16,221 nucleotides of DNA from Methanocalculus sp. Its GTDB lineage: Archaea; Halobacteriota; Methanomicrobia; Methanomicrobiales; Methanocorpusculaceae. The notes under the pieces are model-generated. The model worked only from the letters and a program-made list of their open reading frames with translations, was not told the origin of the DNA and made no database searches. The translations under genes were made by a program, and so were the position numbers. Location: the NCBI RefSeq assembly GCF_030651615.1, contig NZ_JAUSCG010000048.1, positions 1 to 16,221 of the forward strand, in the 5' to 3' direction. Each line of letters opens with the position of its first letter. Position 1 is the first letter of the stretch. Below, in pieces: positions 6,779-13,935 of the stretch.

Positions 6779-7564
6779 ATGGAAGAGACACCTTTTCTGA
6801 ATGCCTGCCGAATCATAGCCCTAAACCTGGCTGATCAGATCAGAGATCTCGTCGGCACAGAGCAGGGGGGGGAGGAGATCAGGATGGGTGCCGATCACAC
6901 TCCGACCGAACTGATCGATGAGGTCGCCGAGAATTGTGCCATCAGTCATCTGCGTGAGAGTGGAATTGGCAGCCGTTTACTCAGCGAAGAGGCGGGTCTG
7001 GTTCTTCTTTCAGGGATGAAAGGTACTGTTTATCTGGATCCTATCGATGGCACCTATAATGCGGTTGCAGGAATTCCATTCTATGCACTCTCGATTGCGT
7101 ATGGGGAGGATGGTATTATGCAGGAGGGTTTTGTCAAGGACCTTGCCTCAGGAGAGGAGTTCTATGCGATCAGGGGTGGTGGTGCATATCTGGATGAAGA
7201 GCAGATCACCGTCTCTTCTGTCTCACTCCTGGAGGAGAGCGCGCTCTCCCTGTATGGGAAGAAGTTCGATCCGGACCGGGCAATGCAGCTCGGCCAGAAG
7301 ATCCGTAGATGGCGGTTGCTTGGTGCATCTGCCCTTGAACTCTGTTATGTCGGATGCGGTAGGATCGACGGTTTTGTTGATCTCAGAGGAACACTGCGTA
7401 TTATTGATGCTGCTGCGGGGATGCTGATCTGCAGTGAGGCGGGAGGTTTTGTCTCATCACTTGATGGGAGTCCGGTTCATTTCCCGGATGATGTCACTGT
7501 TGGAAGATGTGTTGTTGCAACGAACGCGGGGATCCACCGGAAAGTGATCGAATATCTCAGGTGA
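6779..7564 (+). CDS. Inositol-monophosphatase-family phosphatase (FBPase/IMPase/NADP phosphatase type)
   Basis: 261 residues. The lithium-sensitive phosphatase motifs are complete: E70 in LLSEEAG, D87 and D90 in YLDPIDGTYNAVAG, and D210 in RIIDAAAGMLICSEAGG. These bind the catalytic magnesium ions. Archaeal members act on fructose-1,6-bisphosphate, inositol-1-phosphate or NADP(H). The NAD kinase gene starts three bases downstream. In Methanocaldococcus jannaschii the homologous phosphatase and NAD kinase domains are fused in the same order in MJ0917, reported as an NADP phosphatase/NAD kinase. NADP phosphatase activity is therefore a reasonable inference here but not proven. ATG 6779 probably heads a leaderless mRNA. 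Confidence 0.9.
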   Translation: MEETPFLNACRIIALNLADQIRDLVGTEQGGEEIRMGADHTPTELIDEVAENCAISHLRESGIGSRLLSEEAGLVLLSGMKGTVYLDPIDGTYNAVAGIPFYALSIAYGEDGIMQEGFVKDLASGEEFYAIRGGGAYLDEEQITVSSVSLLEESALSLYGKKFDPDRAMQLGQKIRRWRLLGASALELCYVGCGRIDGFVDLRGTLRIIDAAAGMLICSEAGGFVSSLDGSPVHFPDDVTVGRCVVATNAGIHRKVIEYLR

Positions 7565-7567
7565 CTG

Positions 7568-8386
7568 ATGCGGTACCTCATTGTTTCACGGATTGACCGC
7601 GTTGATGCGGTCGCATTTGCAGGCAGGCTTGCAGATGATCTCATAACGGCGGGCCATACGGCTCTTCTTGAAGAAAATACCGGGGATCTGCTTACAAGAG
7701 GTGGAGTTGCTCTTGAGGATGCAGCGGATCATGTCGATGTGGTGGTGACGATCGGCGGTGACGGAACCGTGCTCAGGGCCGTCTCAAAGATGAATGGGGA
7801 GATCCCGATCATCGGGATTAACTGGGGTGAGGTCGGATTTCTCGCCGATCTCGAGCCGGATAATGCCCTCTCTTTCCTCACCACATTGCAGCCTGGCTTT
7901 TCTGTTGAGAGACGGATGCGTCTTGCATTTGAGATCGATGGCGATCATATCGGTGATGCTCTAAACGAGGCACTCATCGTAACCTCCCGCCCTGCCAAGA
8001 TGCTCAGGTTCTCAATTTTAATTGATGGTGTCGACGCCGAGACGTATCGGGCTGATGGGATCATCATCGGAACACCGACCGGATCGACTGCATATGCGAT
8101 GAGTGCCGGTGGGCCGATCATCGATCCCTGGATCGATGGAGTGCTGATCGTTCCATTAGCACCCTATATGCTCTCGTCACGCCCCCATCTCATCTCGACC
8201 GACAGAATAATTGAGATCCGGCTTGAGAGCGGAAAACCCGCAAACCTTGTGATCGACGGTGTTGAGACCCAACCCCTTGGGCTTTCTGCATCGATCTCGG
8301 TCAGCCGATCAGATCACTCTGCCCTCTTCATCAAGACTGAGCGGAACTTCTTTGAAAAAGTGGAGCAGAAACTCAGACGTCTCTGA
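7568..8386 (+). CDS. nadK: NAD(+) kinase
   Basis: 272 residues; phosphorylates NAD (or NADH) to NADP(H) with ATP or polyphosphate. The diagnostic GGDGT motif is at 63-67 in VVVTIGGDGTVLRAV, containing the catalytic/ATP-binding aspartate. NE at 133-134 in ALNEALIV and the glycine-rich segment DGIIIGTPTGSTAYAMSAGG (163-182) are the second and third conserved blocks. PLAPYMLSSRPHLI follows as in other NAD kinases. It begins three bases after the phosphatase stop with no room for a separate promoter, so the two are made from one mRNA, probably with translational coupling. Confidence 0.95.
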   Translation: MRYLIVSRIDRVDAVAFAGRLADDLITAGHTALLEENTGDLLTRGGVALEDAADHVDVVVTIGGDGTVLRAVSKMNGEIPIIGINWGEVGFLADLEPDNALSFLTTLQPGFSVERRMRLAFEIDGDHIGDALNEALIVTSRPAKMLRFSILIDGVDAETYRADGIIIGTPTGSTAYAMSAGGPIIDPWIDGVLIVPLAPYMLSSRPHLISTDRIIEIRLESGKPANLVIDGVETQPLGLSASISVSRSDHSALFIKTERNFFEKVEQKLRRL

Positions 8387-8449
8387 TCATCAGTTTTATC
8401 TTTGAATGAATGAATAGAGTCCTGTATCTCAAAATGGAGAGTGAATACT
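8387..8449 (+). promoter_or_regulatory. Promoter and ribosome binding site of the DUF169 gene
   Basis: TTTTATC at 8394-8400 is a TATA-like box predicting transcription from about 8424. GGAGAGTG at 8436-8443 is a Shine-Dalgarno sequence six bases before the ATG at 8450, which decides that start over the in-frame GTG at 8441 that forms part of the Shine-Dalgarno itself. Confidence 0.5.
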
Positions 8450-9163
8450 ATGGATGAGATGCGATCTGATCTTGATTATGCAGCGATTGCTGCGGTGTTG
8501 AAGAGCGAACTCGGATTACTGGGATCCCCTGTTGCCATTAAACTGGTCGGGTCGGAGAAGCAGATCCCTGCCGGTATGGAGGAGGTGGCAGAACAGATGA
8601 AGCACTGCCAGATGGTCTCACTGGCACGAAAAGAGGGGAAGTCCTTCTATGCAACAAAGGAGAAGCATCAGTGTATGGGTGGTGCATGGGCGCTCGGCCT
8701 CCGCGAACGCACCCCTTCCCTCAAATCCGGTGAGTTCTACTTTGCCCTTGGTAAATACGAGAGCTGGGCCGCATGCCGCCGGACAATAGAGCATGTTCCC
8801 CACCTTCCATCCGGTGAGACGTATGCAACACTCTATTCACCACTTGAATCCACGCCATTCTCGCCTCATGTTGTCCTGATTGTTGCAGAACCAAAATCGA
8901 TGCTGAAGATGGCCCAGAGTATTCTCTATCGTCTTGGAGGACGGTTTCATGCGGAGATGTCAGGTATTCAGTCTGTCTGTTCAGATGCGACCGCTACGGT
9001 GTATATGAGCGGAAAGCCGAATATCTCGCTTGGCTGTGATGGTTCACGGAAGTTTTCAGGAATTGCAGATGGTGAGATGGTGATGGGCCTTCCCGGAGAG
9101 CTGCTTGCTGAGATCGCACATTCACTTCCGATCGTCGTTGGTGCTGTGGGATCGAAGAAATAA
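8450..9163 (+). CDS. DUF169 domain protein
   Basis: 237 residues from ATG 8450. It matches the DUF169 family (COG2043), common in methanogens and other anaerobes and without an assigned function. Conserved features seen are an N-terminal helical segment ending GSPVAIKLV, cysteines C53 (MKHCQMVSLAR) and C75 (HQCMGGAWALG), C109 in SWAACRRTIEHVP, and C177 in GIQSVCSDATA. A further C196 lies in NISLGCDGSRKF. The repeated Cys positions suggest a metal or Fe-S site, which is inference. It appears to be a single-gene unit with its own promoter, ending in a seven-T tract. No signal peptide or membrane segment is seen. Confidence 0.85.
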   Translation: MDEMRSDLDYAAIAAVLKSELGLLGSPVAIKLVGSEKQIPAGMEEVAEQMKHCQMVSLARKEGKSFYATKEKHQCMGGAWALGLRERTPSLKSGEFYFALGKYESWAACRRTIEHVPHLPSGETYATLYSPLESTPFSPHVVLIVAEPKSMLKMAQSILYRLGGRFHAEMSGIQSVCSDATATVYMSGKPNISLGCDGSRKFSGIADGEMVMGLPGELLAEIAHSLPIVVGAVGSKK

Positions 9164-9174
9164 CCTTTTTTTCG
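9164..9174 (+). terminator. Poly-T terminator after the DUF169 gene
   Basis: Seven consecutive T residues at 9166-9172 begin two bases after the stop codon, the typical form of a factor-independent archaeal terminator. No hairpin precedes it. Confidence 0.55.
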
Positions 9175-9229
9175 ATATCCGAATCATTATTATCCCCAGC
9201 AGACGATTGGTACAATCAGGTGTGATCAC
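9175..9229 (+). promoter_or_regulatory. Promoter and RBS of the ACT-hom operon
   Basis: TCATTATTATCC (9184-9195) is a TATA-like element. AGGTG (9218-9222, in AGGTGTGATCA) matches the 16S anti-Shine-Dalgarno and lies seven bases before the GTG at 9230, which supports that start over the ATG at 9242. Confidence 0.45.
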
Positions 9230-9733
9230 GTGCAGATTTCGATGAAGCTTGAGCTAAAGGATACTCCGGGACAACTCCTCGCCGCATTAAAACCGATCTC
9301 AGATATCGGAGGCAATATCATTACGATCATCCATCAGCGCGATCCAAACTCCTCTGAAAATACACTCACGGTTGATGTTGTCCTTGAACTTGCTGAAACG
9401 AAACTTGATACCCTGATTACTACTCTTCGTGAGCGGGGCTGCGGAGTTGTCCGGATCGGAAAGGAGCGGCTCCTCCAGAAGCAATCTCTCATCATGATCG
9501 GACACCTGATGCATACCGACATCAGCGATACCGTCGATCAGATCGACCGGACCGGGTATGCAGAGGTGTCTGAGCTTCATATGGTGATGCCTGCGATAAA
9601 TGAGCCTTCAACGGCAAAGATCACGATCCGGGCCGTCTGCCCTGAAGATATGCGCCGGGCGGTATCGATCCTGCATGATGTCTCAAAGAAGAAGGATATT
9701 CTTGTTCTCGAACCTCTGGAGGGTGTGGAATGA
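9230..9733 (+). CDS. ACT-domain regulatory protein
   Basis: 167 residues. The N-terminal half begins MKLELKDTPGQLLAALKPI, the start of an ACT domain, with the glycine turn DIGGNIITIIHQ that usually contacts the amino-acid ligand. The second half (QSLIMIGHLMHTDISDTVDQI onward) has a similar beta-alpha-beta-beta-alpha-beta pattern and is probably a second, divergent ACT domain. Its TGA overlaps the ATG of homoserine dehydrogenase in an ATGA, so the two are translationally coupled. The homoserine dehydrogenase encoded next lacks a C-terminal ACT domain, so this protein probably supplies allosteric amino-acid control in trans. That role is inferred from context; the ligand is unknown. Confidence 0.85.
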   Translation: MQISMKLELKDTPGQLLAALKPISDIGGNIITIIHQRDPNSSENTLTVDVVLELAETKLDTLITTLRERGCGVVRIGKERLLQKQSLIMIGHLMHTDISDTVDQIDRTGYAEVSELHMVMPAINEPSTAKITIRAVCPEDMRRAVSILHDVSKKKDILVLEPLEGVE

Positions 9734-10716
9734 GGGTGGCAATCATCGGATTTGGGGCTGTCGGCAGGGGGGTTGCCCAGGTGCTTGTGGGATCTGATTC
9801 CGATTTCACCCTGACTGCGGTTGCCGATTCGCGTTCTGCATGTATGGACGAAAATGGTCTGAACCCGGCTGAAGTGCTCAGACGAAAGGAGACGACCGGT
9901 CTCTGTGGAACAGAAGGGCTGGGGATCTCAGATATCCTCAGGTTCGGGGAGTTTGATATCCTTATTGAGGTTTCACCAACGAATGCGGATGGTGGTGAGC
10001 CTGCCCTTTCGACGATCAGAACCGTGCTTGGTATGGGCAGGCATGTCGTCACCTCAAATAAGGGTCCGATCGCCTGTGCCTTTACTGAACTGAAAGCTCT
10101 TGCCGATCAGAAAGGTGTGATACTCGGGTACGAAGCAACGGTCGCTGGTGCGGTGCCGGTGATGAACGGGCTTCGTCACGGTCTTGCCGGAAACAGGATC
10201 AGGTCGCTTCATGGAATCCTGAACGGGACCTGCAACTATATTCTCACACGGATGAGGGATGAGGGGCTTACGTATCATCAGGCACTTCAGGAGGCCCGTG
10301 ATCTCGGGTATGCCGAGGCTGATCCGACGTACGATGTCAAAGGGATCGATACCGCCATCAAACTGGTGATCATGGCAAACACACTTCTGGGAATGAATAT
10401 TGCACTCTCGGATGTCGAGATCACCGGAATCGATCAGATCACTGTCGAGGCACTCAATCTTGCCGAAAGCGAAGGGTCAACGATCCGACTCATCGGTGAG
10501 ATCATCCCTGAGAAGCATCAGGTGCGGGTTTCTCCCCGCGTCATCTCTCTCGACCACCCGCTTGTCGTCGATGGGACGCTGAATGCGATATCGGTCTGTT
10601 GTGATCTGGCGGGGCATGTCACCTTCATCGGACGGGGTGCAGGTTCCCTTCCAACAGCGAGTGCCATCCTCGCTGATCTCAATTCTATCAGGGATTGTCA
10701 TGGTCGGGGTACTTGA
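9730..10716 (+). CDS. hom: Homoserine dehydrogenase
   Basis: 328 residues; reduces aspartate-4-semialdehyde to homoserine with NAD(P)H, the branch point to threonine and methionine. The N-terminal Rossmann loop is VAIIGFGAVGRGVAQ (G7, G9, G12). TSNKGPIA (108-115) holds the cofactor/substrate contact K111. GTCNYIL (166-172) and GYAEADPTYDVKGIDTAIKL (193-212) form the catalytic core, with D207 and K211 as the expected catalytic pair. It ends shortly after the catalytic domain, the short form without a fused ACT domain. Its ATG overlaps the ACT gene's stop, and its last 17 bases overlap the next gene. Confidence 0.95.
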   Translation: MRVAIIGFGAVGRGVAQVLVGSDSDFTLTAVADSRSACMDENGLNPAEVLRRKETTGLCGTEGLGISDILRFGEFDILIEVSPTNADGGEPALSTIRTVLGMGRHVVTSNKGPIACAFTELKALADQKGVILGYEATVAGAVPVMNGLRHGLAGNRIRSLHGILNGTCNYILTRMRDEGLTYHQALQEARDLGYAEADPTYDVKGIDTAIKLVIMANTLLGMNIALSDVEITGIDQITVEALNLAESEGSTIRLIGEIIPEKHQVRVSPRVISLDHPLVVDGTLNAISVCCDLAGHVTFIGRGAGSLPTASAILADLNSIRDCHGRGT

Positions 10717-11818
10717 GAAACGGAATAAAATTCTCTCCCTGATGCGTCGCATCACACTGGAAGATGGGTATTTTACCATCTCCGGAATTGCTGATTCAAT
10801 AGATATACCACGAAGTACCGCACAGGACTGGATCAATCGTCTCATTGAAGATGAATGCATTATCCTTGATTCTCCCGGCAAAGGGAGGGAACCGGCACAT
10901 TATATCGCCCGTAGTTCGCTCCCACAGACGATCTGCAAACGGATCTTCACCACCTGTGATGACAATCTCATCGAGATCTATCATGAATGTATGAGCAGCG
11001 GATGCGCATCTTTTTGTAAACATCATCATGGGCGTGCCGGTGGTGCACTCACCAGTGTCCGCCGGGACGGTACCCTTCTCAGAGAACGGGGTTTGCTTGG
11101 TGGTATGCCTGCAGAGGTGGGGATATCTCCTCTCCCTGCTGTCAGCGTCGTCTCAATTCGGCGGGAAGGTGATCAGATCATCCAGACGATCCGGTCATTT
11201 GGAGGGCCTGCCTATTCACTCACCGAGATGATGTCTCGTGCAAAAGGTGTGCTTGATGTCAGGACGCACCGGAGAGGAAATATCGTTGAGGGTGATGTCT
11301 ATACAAAGGCGCTCCGGCTTGTTGCAATCGGAGTTGATGATACCGATTCGGATGGGGACGGAGCGACATTCGCCCTCGCGTATGCTCTTCTTGAACGGCT
11401 CGGTAAGATGGATGGTGTGATGCCGATTGCACATCATGTCGCGATGCTCTGGCCGGGAATAGAAGAGAAGACTGCCGGCAACTCCTGTAGTCTCATTGAG
11501 TTTGCTGCAGAAGAGGACCAGATCCAGGAGATCATCGATGCTGCCGTCTCGTTTGTTGCAGGTGAATCGGCATCTCCGGAATGGGGGATTGCCGTGAAGG
11601 TCGGTCTCTCGCGCCCGACTGCACTCCGATCATATGGTGCTCAGGTTCGAAGCGAACGGATCTCTATTGAAGATGCAAAAACCATGGCAGAAGAGCATGG
11701 CATCCATCTGGCAGGCGGAAGGGGCGTTATCGGGGCACTCGGGGCGGTCTCGCTTCATGGATGTGGTGAAGAGATCCTGTTAAATCCCGGTATCCCTGTT
11801 CCTGATTATAATTCGTAA
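10700..11818 (+). CDS. HTH protein with TiaS-like DDTD domain, similar to methanogenesis marker 11
   Basis: I start at ATG 10700 (372 residues). A longer frame runs upstream, but only over hom in another frame. Residues 1-70 form a predicted winged helix (EKRNKILSLMRRITL, then IPRSTAQDWINRLIEDECI). A cysteine-rich patch follows, C87, C98, C102, C106 with HHHGRAGGALTSV. The C-terminal 160 residues contain AIGVDDTDSDGDGATFALAY (DDTD at 213-216), IEEKTAGNSCSLIEF and GGRGVIGALGAVS. These correspond to the IGIDDTDS, YKTRGN and KGRGLIGALAAV motifs of the kinase-like N-terminal domain of TiaS (tRNA-Ile2 agmatinylcytidine synthetase). The OB-fold and zinc ribbon of TiaS are absent. The arrangement resembles methanogenesis marker protein 11, but that name is from memory. 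Function unknown; a nucleotide-using enzyme or sensor regulator is possible. Confidence 0.7.
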   Translation: MVGVLEKRNKILSLMRRITLEDGYFTISGIADSIDIPRSTAQDWINRLIEDECIILDSPGKGREPAHYIARSSLPQTICKRIFTTCDDNLIEIYHECMSSGCASFCKHHHGRAGGALTSVRRDGTLLRERGLLGGMPAEVGISPLPAVSVVSIRREGDQIIQTIRSFGGPAYSLTEMMSRAKGVLDVRTHRRGNIVEGDVYTKALRLVAIGVDDTDSDGDGATFALAYALLERLGKMDGVMPIAHHVAMLWPGIEEKTAGNSCSLIEFAAEEDQIQEIIDAAVSFVAGESASPEWGIAVKVGLSRPTALRSYGAQVRSERISIEDAKTMAEEHGIHLAGGRGVIGALGAVSLHGCGEEILLNPGIPVPDYNS

Positions 11819-12558
11819 TGCCAGTCCTTCTCGTTTAATCGGGTGAGCATTGCGACAATTGCGTCAACAAGTGTCTTCTTCATAATCAGTCCCTTCACGC
11901 GGCTCCCTTTTGTCGGATCTCCGGTTGCTCCACAATCGGTAATTTCTGAGAAGCACCATTTCACCTCTCCGATCTCAGGGAGGTTTGGTACTCTTCCCTT
12001 TGCATGTTCGGGCTGACAGAGTTCTTCAAAGAGGGCAAGCCCAATTGACATCTCTCCTTCACCACCATGACCAAGACCGCCCCAGACCTCGAAGAAGTCA
12101 TCAGGGAGGAGGGGGCCGATCGTCTCCCACCATGCACCGAGTGAGACGATCCTGATATCGGGATGCGCGACCTTGACGCTCCGTGCTGCGACTTCGATCG
12201 GAGCGATGTTTCCGTCATGACCATTTAAGATGAAGACCCTGCGTATCCCCTCACGGTAGAGGGATTCCAGAATGTCTTTGATGATCGCAATCTCGGTCTC
12301 AAACCGGAGTGAGATGGTGAAGGGGAAGTCACGATAGTGTTCGGATACCCCATAAGGAACGACAGGGAGAACCGCAGCTCCCGGGATCTGTGCTGCCACC
12401 TCTTCTGCGAGGATGGCGGCGGTGAGGGCATCGGTTCCAAGCGGCATATGTCCACCATGGCTTTCAAGTGATCCGAGTGGGAGGATCACCATCTCAAATG
12501 GGGCGGATGTGTAGTCGTGAGCAGTTATCTGTTGTATCTGAAGGGGATTCTTCTCCAT
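11806..12558 (-). CDS. Creatininase-family amidohydrolase (possibly ArfB-type deformylase)
   Basis: 250 residues, normal for the family. The metal site is complete: E32 and H34 in LGSLESHGGHMPLGTD, D43 in the same motif, H114 in LNGHDGNIAP, and E167/E169 in GHGGEGEMSIG. In methanogens members of this family include ArfB, the formamide hydrolase acting on an early pyrimidine intermediate of riboflavin and F420 synthesis. That is the likeliest role here, though creatininase-like hydrolases cannot be told apart by these motifs alone. It starts at ATG 12558. An A/T element (AGATAATC, minus strand, about 12580-12588) is a plausible TATA box. The 3' end overlaps the HTH-DDTD gene by 13 bases. Confidence 0.8.
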   Translation of the reverse strand: MEKNPLQIQQITAHDYTSAPFEMVILPLGSLESHGGHMPLGTDALTAAILAEEVAAQIPGAAVLPVVPYGVSEHYRDFPFTISLRFETEIAIIKDILESLYREGIRRVFILNGHDGNIAPIEVAARSVKVAHPDIRIVSLGAWWETIGPLLPDDFFEVWGGLGHGGEGEMSIGLALFEELCQPEHAKGRVPNLPEIGEVKWCFSEITDCGATGDPTKGSRVKGLIMKKTLVDAIVAMLTRLNEKDWHYEL

Positions 12559-12651
12559 ACAGGAACGAATGCATTCAGAGATTATCTATTCTTCTTCATG
12601 GATTCTGAGATCCGTATCTTTCTTATACCCTCGACCCTTACGTTTTGAGGT
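12559..12651. promoter_or_regulatory. Divergent promoter region, creatininase-family gene / FKBP gene
   Basis: For the FKBP gene, TTTCTTATACC (12619-12629) is a TATA box whose spacing puts transcription at about 12650, so the message is probably leaderless; the GAGGT at 12647-12651 directly abuts the ATG and is too close to act as a Shine-Dalgarno. On the minus strand a perfect palindrome GAATGCATTC (12567-12576) sits near the predicted start of the creatininase-family transcript and could be an operator. Confidence 0.45.
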
Positions 12652-13083
12652 ATGACAGCAGCAGCAATTGGTGACTTTGTCAAAGTCCACTATACTGGAA
12701 CACTGGAAGATGGTGAGGTATTTGACTCGTCCCTTGACCGTGAACCGCTGGAGTTTGAAGTTGGAGCAGGTCAGGTCATTCCGGGTTTTGATCAGGGTGT
12801 CGAAGGCATGGTTGCCGGAGAATCCCGGAGGATTGAGATCACAGCAGACCGTGCATATGGCGAGCGAAACGACGAGATCGTCTTCCCGGTGCCGAAAGAC
12901 CAGTTCCCATCCGATGTCACCCCTCAGGTCGGAGACCGGTTCCAGGTTCAGGTTGGAGAAGATCAGGTTATTGAAGTCGGAATCACCGAGATCACCGATG
13001 ATGTGGTGATGCTTGATGCAAATCACCCACTCGCTGGGAAGACCCTCATCTTTGATGTGACACTTGTTGAGATTAAAGAGTGA
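12652..13083 (+). CDS. FKBP-type peptidyl-prolyl isomerase (SlyD-like)
   Basis: 143 residues. The FKBP fold is seen at the N-terminus (GDFVKVHYTGTLEDGEVFDS, then GAGQVIPGFDQGVEGMVAGE) and resumes at the end (HPLAGKTLIFDVTLVEIKE). Between them, residues 71-120 form the insert-in-flap chaperone domain typical of SlyD and archaeal short FKBPs. Such proteins catalyse proline cis-trans isomerisation and assist folding in the cytoplasm; there is no signal peptide. The histidine-rich metal-binding tail of bacterial SlyD is absent. It is a single-gene unit with a leaderless-type promoter and a hairpin/poly-T terminator. Confidence 0.94.
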   Translation: MTAAAIGDFVKVHYTGTLEDGEVFDSSLDREPLEFEVGAGQVIPGFDQGVEGMVAGESRRIEITADRAYGERNDEIVFPVPKDQFPSDVTPQVGDRFQVQVGEDQVIEVGITEITDDVVMLDANHPLAGKTLIFDVTLVEIKE

Positions 13084-13088
13084 AGTGA

Positions 13089-13114
13089 AGGGGATTTCCC
13101 CTCTTGGCTTTTTT
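13089..13114 (+). terminator. Hairpin and poly-T terminator after the FKBP gene
   Basis: AGGGG (13089-13093) pairs with CCCCT (13098-13102) around a four-base loop, and six T residues follow at 13109-13114. It lies five bases after the FKBP stop codon. Confidence 0.65.
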
Positions 13115-13186
13115 GTTGTTGAGGGAATAGAGTTCTTATTTTCTGAGACCGGCATCCCGGATTTCAGACACCCTCTTTATGAATTG

Positions 13187-13324
13187 AGGTGAGTTATTAT
13201 CGCGTTTGTCGGTGATATTCAGCAGACAAGACCGAAAAATCTTCCACCAAGCCCGCAACTGTGCGAGTGACTAATTCCAGCAATCTCGGGTTCAAATTCT
13301 GTGGTGTTCAGGAAGGTGTGTGAA
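13187..13324 (+). promoter_or_regulatory. Structured leader with cobalamin-riboswitch-like motif (orphan?)
   Basis: No gene was recognised between the FKBP terminator and 13346. The stretch contains CCCGCAACTGT (13252-13262), matching the near-invariant CCCGCNACTGT core of cobalamin riboswitches. An AGGTG at 13187 lies 65 bases before it, close to the spacing I recall for the 5' AGGTG element of that class. Local pairings are TTGTC/GACAA (13206-13210, 13225-13229), CACCA/TGGTG (13245-13249, 13302-13306), and CTTCC (13241-13245) with GGAAG (13311-13315), which could mask the downstream Shine-Dalgarno AAGGTG. TTATTTTC at 13136-13143 could be its promoter. I do not see a convincing GGGAA or 3' B12 box, so it may be degenerate or a chance match. 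Behind it is only ATG 13325, a 31-codon frame running into the opposing gene. Confidence 0.3.
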
Positions 13325-13345
13325 ATGGGTGGTGGCGCTGGTATG

Positions 13346-13912
13346 TTAGAAATTATATATGTCACATACACACCCATAACAGAACTGCATTGCGGGCTTA
13401 AATATATCTTCGATATCTAGAAAATCCTCAATTACCCAATCATTCTCCATCTTCATGACAAGCCCTTTGAAAACACCTCCAGCCTGGTCCCGTAATGGGT
13501 TTTGAAGGTAGACTCCAACATAATTTGCAGTTAGATAACCCTTCTCACGAAGGGTGCATACACGCTCCAATTCCATTGAAGCCGATTGGATTAAGTTAAT
13601 GGGCTCAGACTCTTCTCTCATACACAAAACAAAAATGTGTATGTCGCTCTCATCAATAAGGCGTATACTTAATTCACGATTTTTGATTGGGTTGTCGATT
13701 GTGCGTTCCTCTTCAGTACGGGTATCAAGATCTTCAGACAATCTTGTCTGCGTGTAACCACAGTCTCGCAAAAAACCCCTTAAACGGACCAGATCAGCTT
13801 TCCGTGAATTGTAAAATGAACCGAAAATCCCAATTCGAATCTCTTTTTTGTAAGATTCTAGCAATGCAAGTCTTTGGTTGATATTTTGCATTGCACTGGG
13901 GGGATATCTCAT
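13346..13912 (-). CDS. Putative nucleoside deoxyribosyltransferase/TIR-like Rossmann-fold protein
   Basis: 188 residues; not assigned to a named family with certainty. The pattern resembles the nucleoside 2-deoxyribosyltransferase superfamily, whose relatives include TIR-like NAD hydrolases. A first strand and loop IRIGIFGSF (25-33) precedes a helix and TRLSEDLDT. Then come LIDESDIHIFVL (85-96), like the usual D-x-AD-(hydrophobic) strand, and SASMELERVC (110-119), where E114 sits where the catalytic glutamate of the G-x-x-E-L motif would be. The C-terminal part is less conserved-looking. ATG 13912 fits a leaderless transcript from the shared TATA element near 13940. It is AT-richer than its neighbours and divergent from a winged-helix regulator, suggesting an acquired cassette. 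Enzyme activity is inference only. Confidence 0.5.
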   Translation of the reverse strand: MRYPPSAMQNINQRLALLESYKKEIRIGIFGSFYNSRKADLVRLRGFLRDCGYTQTRLSEDLDTRTEEERTIDNPIKNRELSIRLIDESDIHIFVLCMREESEPINLIQSASMELERVCTLREKGYLTANYVGVYLQNPLRDQAGGVFKGLVMKMENDWVIEDFLDIEDIFKPAMQFCYGCVCDIYNF

Positions 13913-13935
13913 ATTACAGATATTTTATCCGGTGA

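Noticed and set aside
8403..8417. Short tandem repeat TGAATGAATGAATAG
   Set aside because: Three copies of four bases in a promoter spacer; too short to support a functional claim.
10583..10699. Upstream extension of the HTH-DDTD gene by 39 residues
   Set aside because: It only reads hom in another frame; the ATG at 10700 begins at the predicted HTH domain.
12586..13155. 189-residue open frame on the minus strand
   Set aside because: It lies fully antisense to the well-supported FKBP gene and shows no recognisable domain.
13286..13309. tRNA-like T-arm (TCGGG TTCAAAT TCTGT) suggesting a tRNA fragment or att site
   Set aside because: One stem pair is a T-T mismatch and two are G-T; no matching acceptor stem or anticodon arm is found upstream, and no direct repeat flanks the AT-rich cassette.
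13325..13420. 31-codon frame with a good Shine-Dalgarno as a real small gene
   Set aside because: It runs antisense into the end of the Rossmann-fold gene and matches nothing I recognise; kept only as part of the orphan-leader hypothesis.
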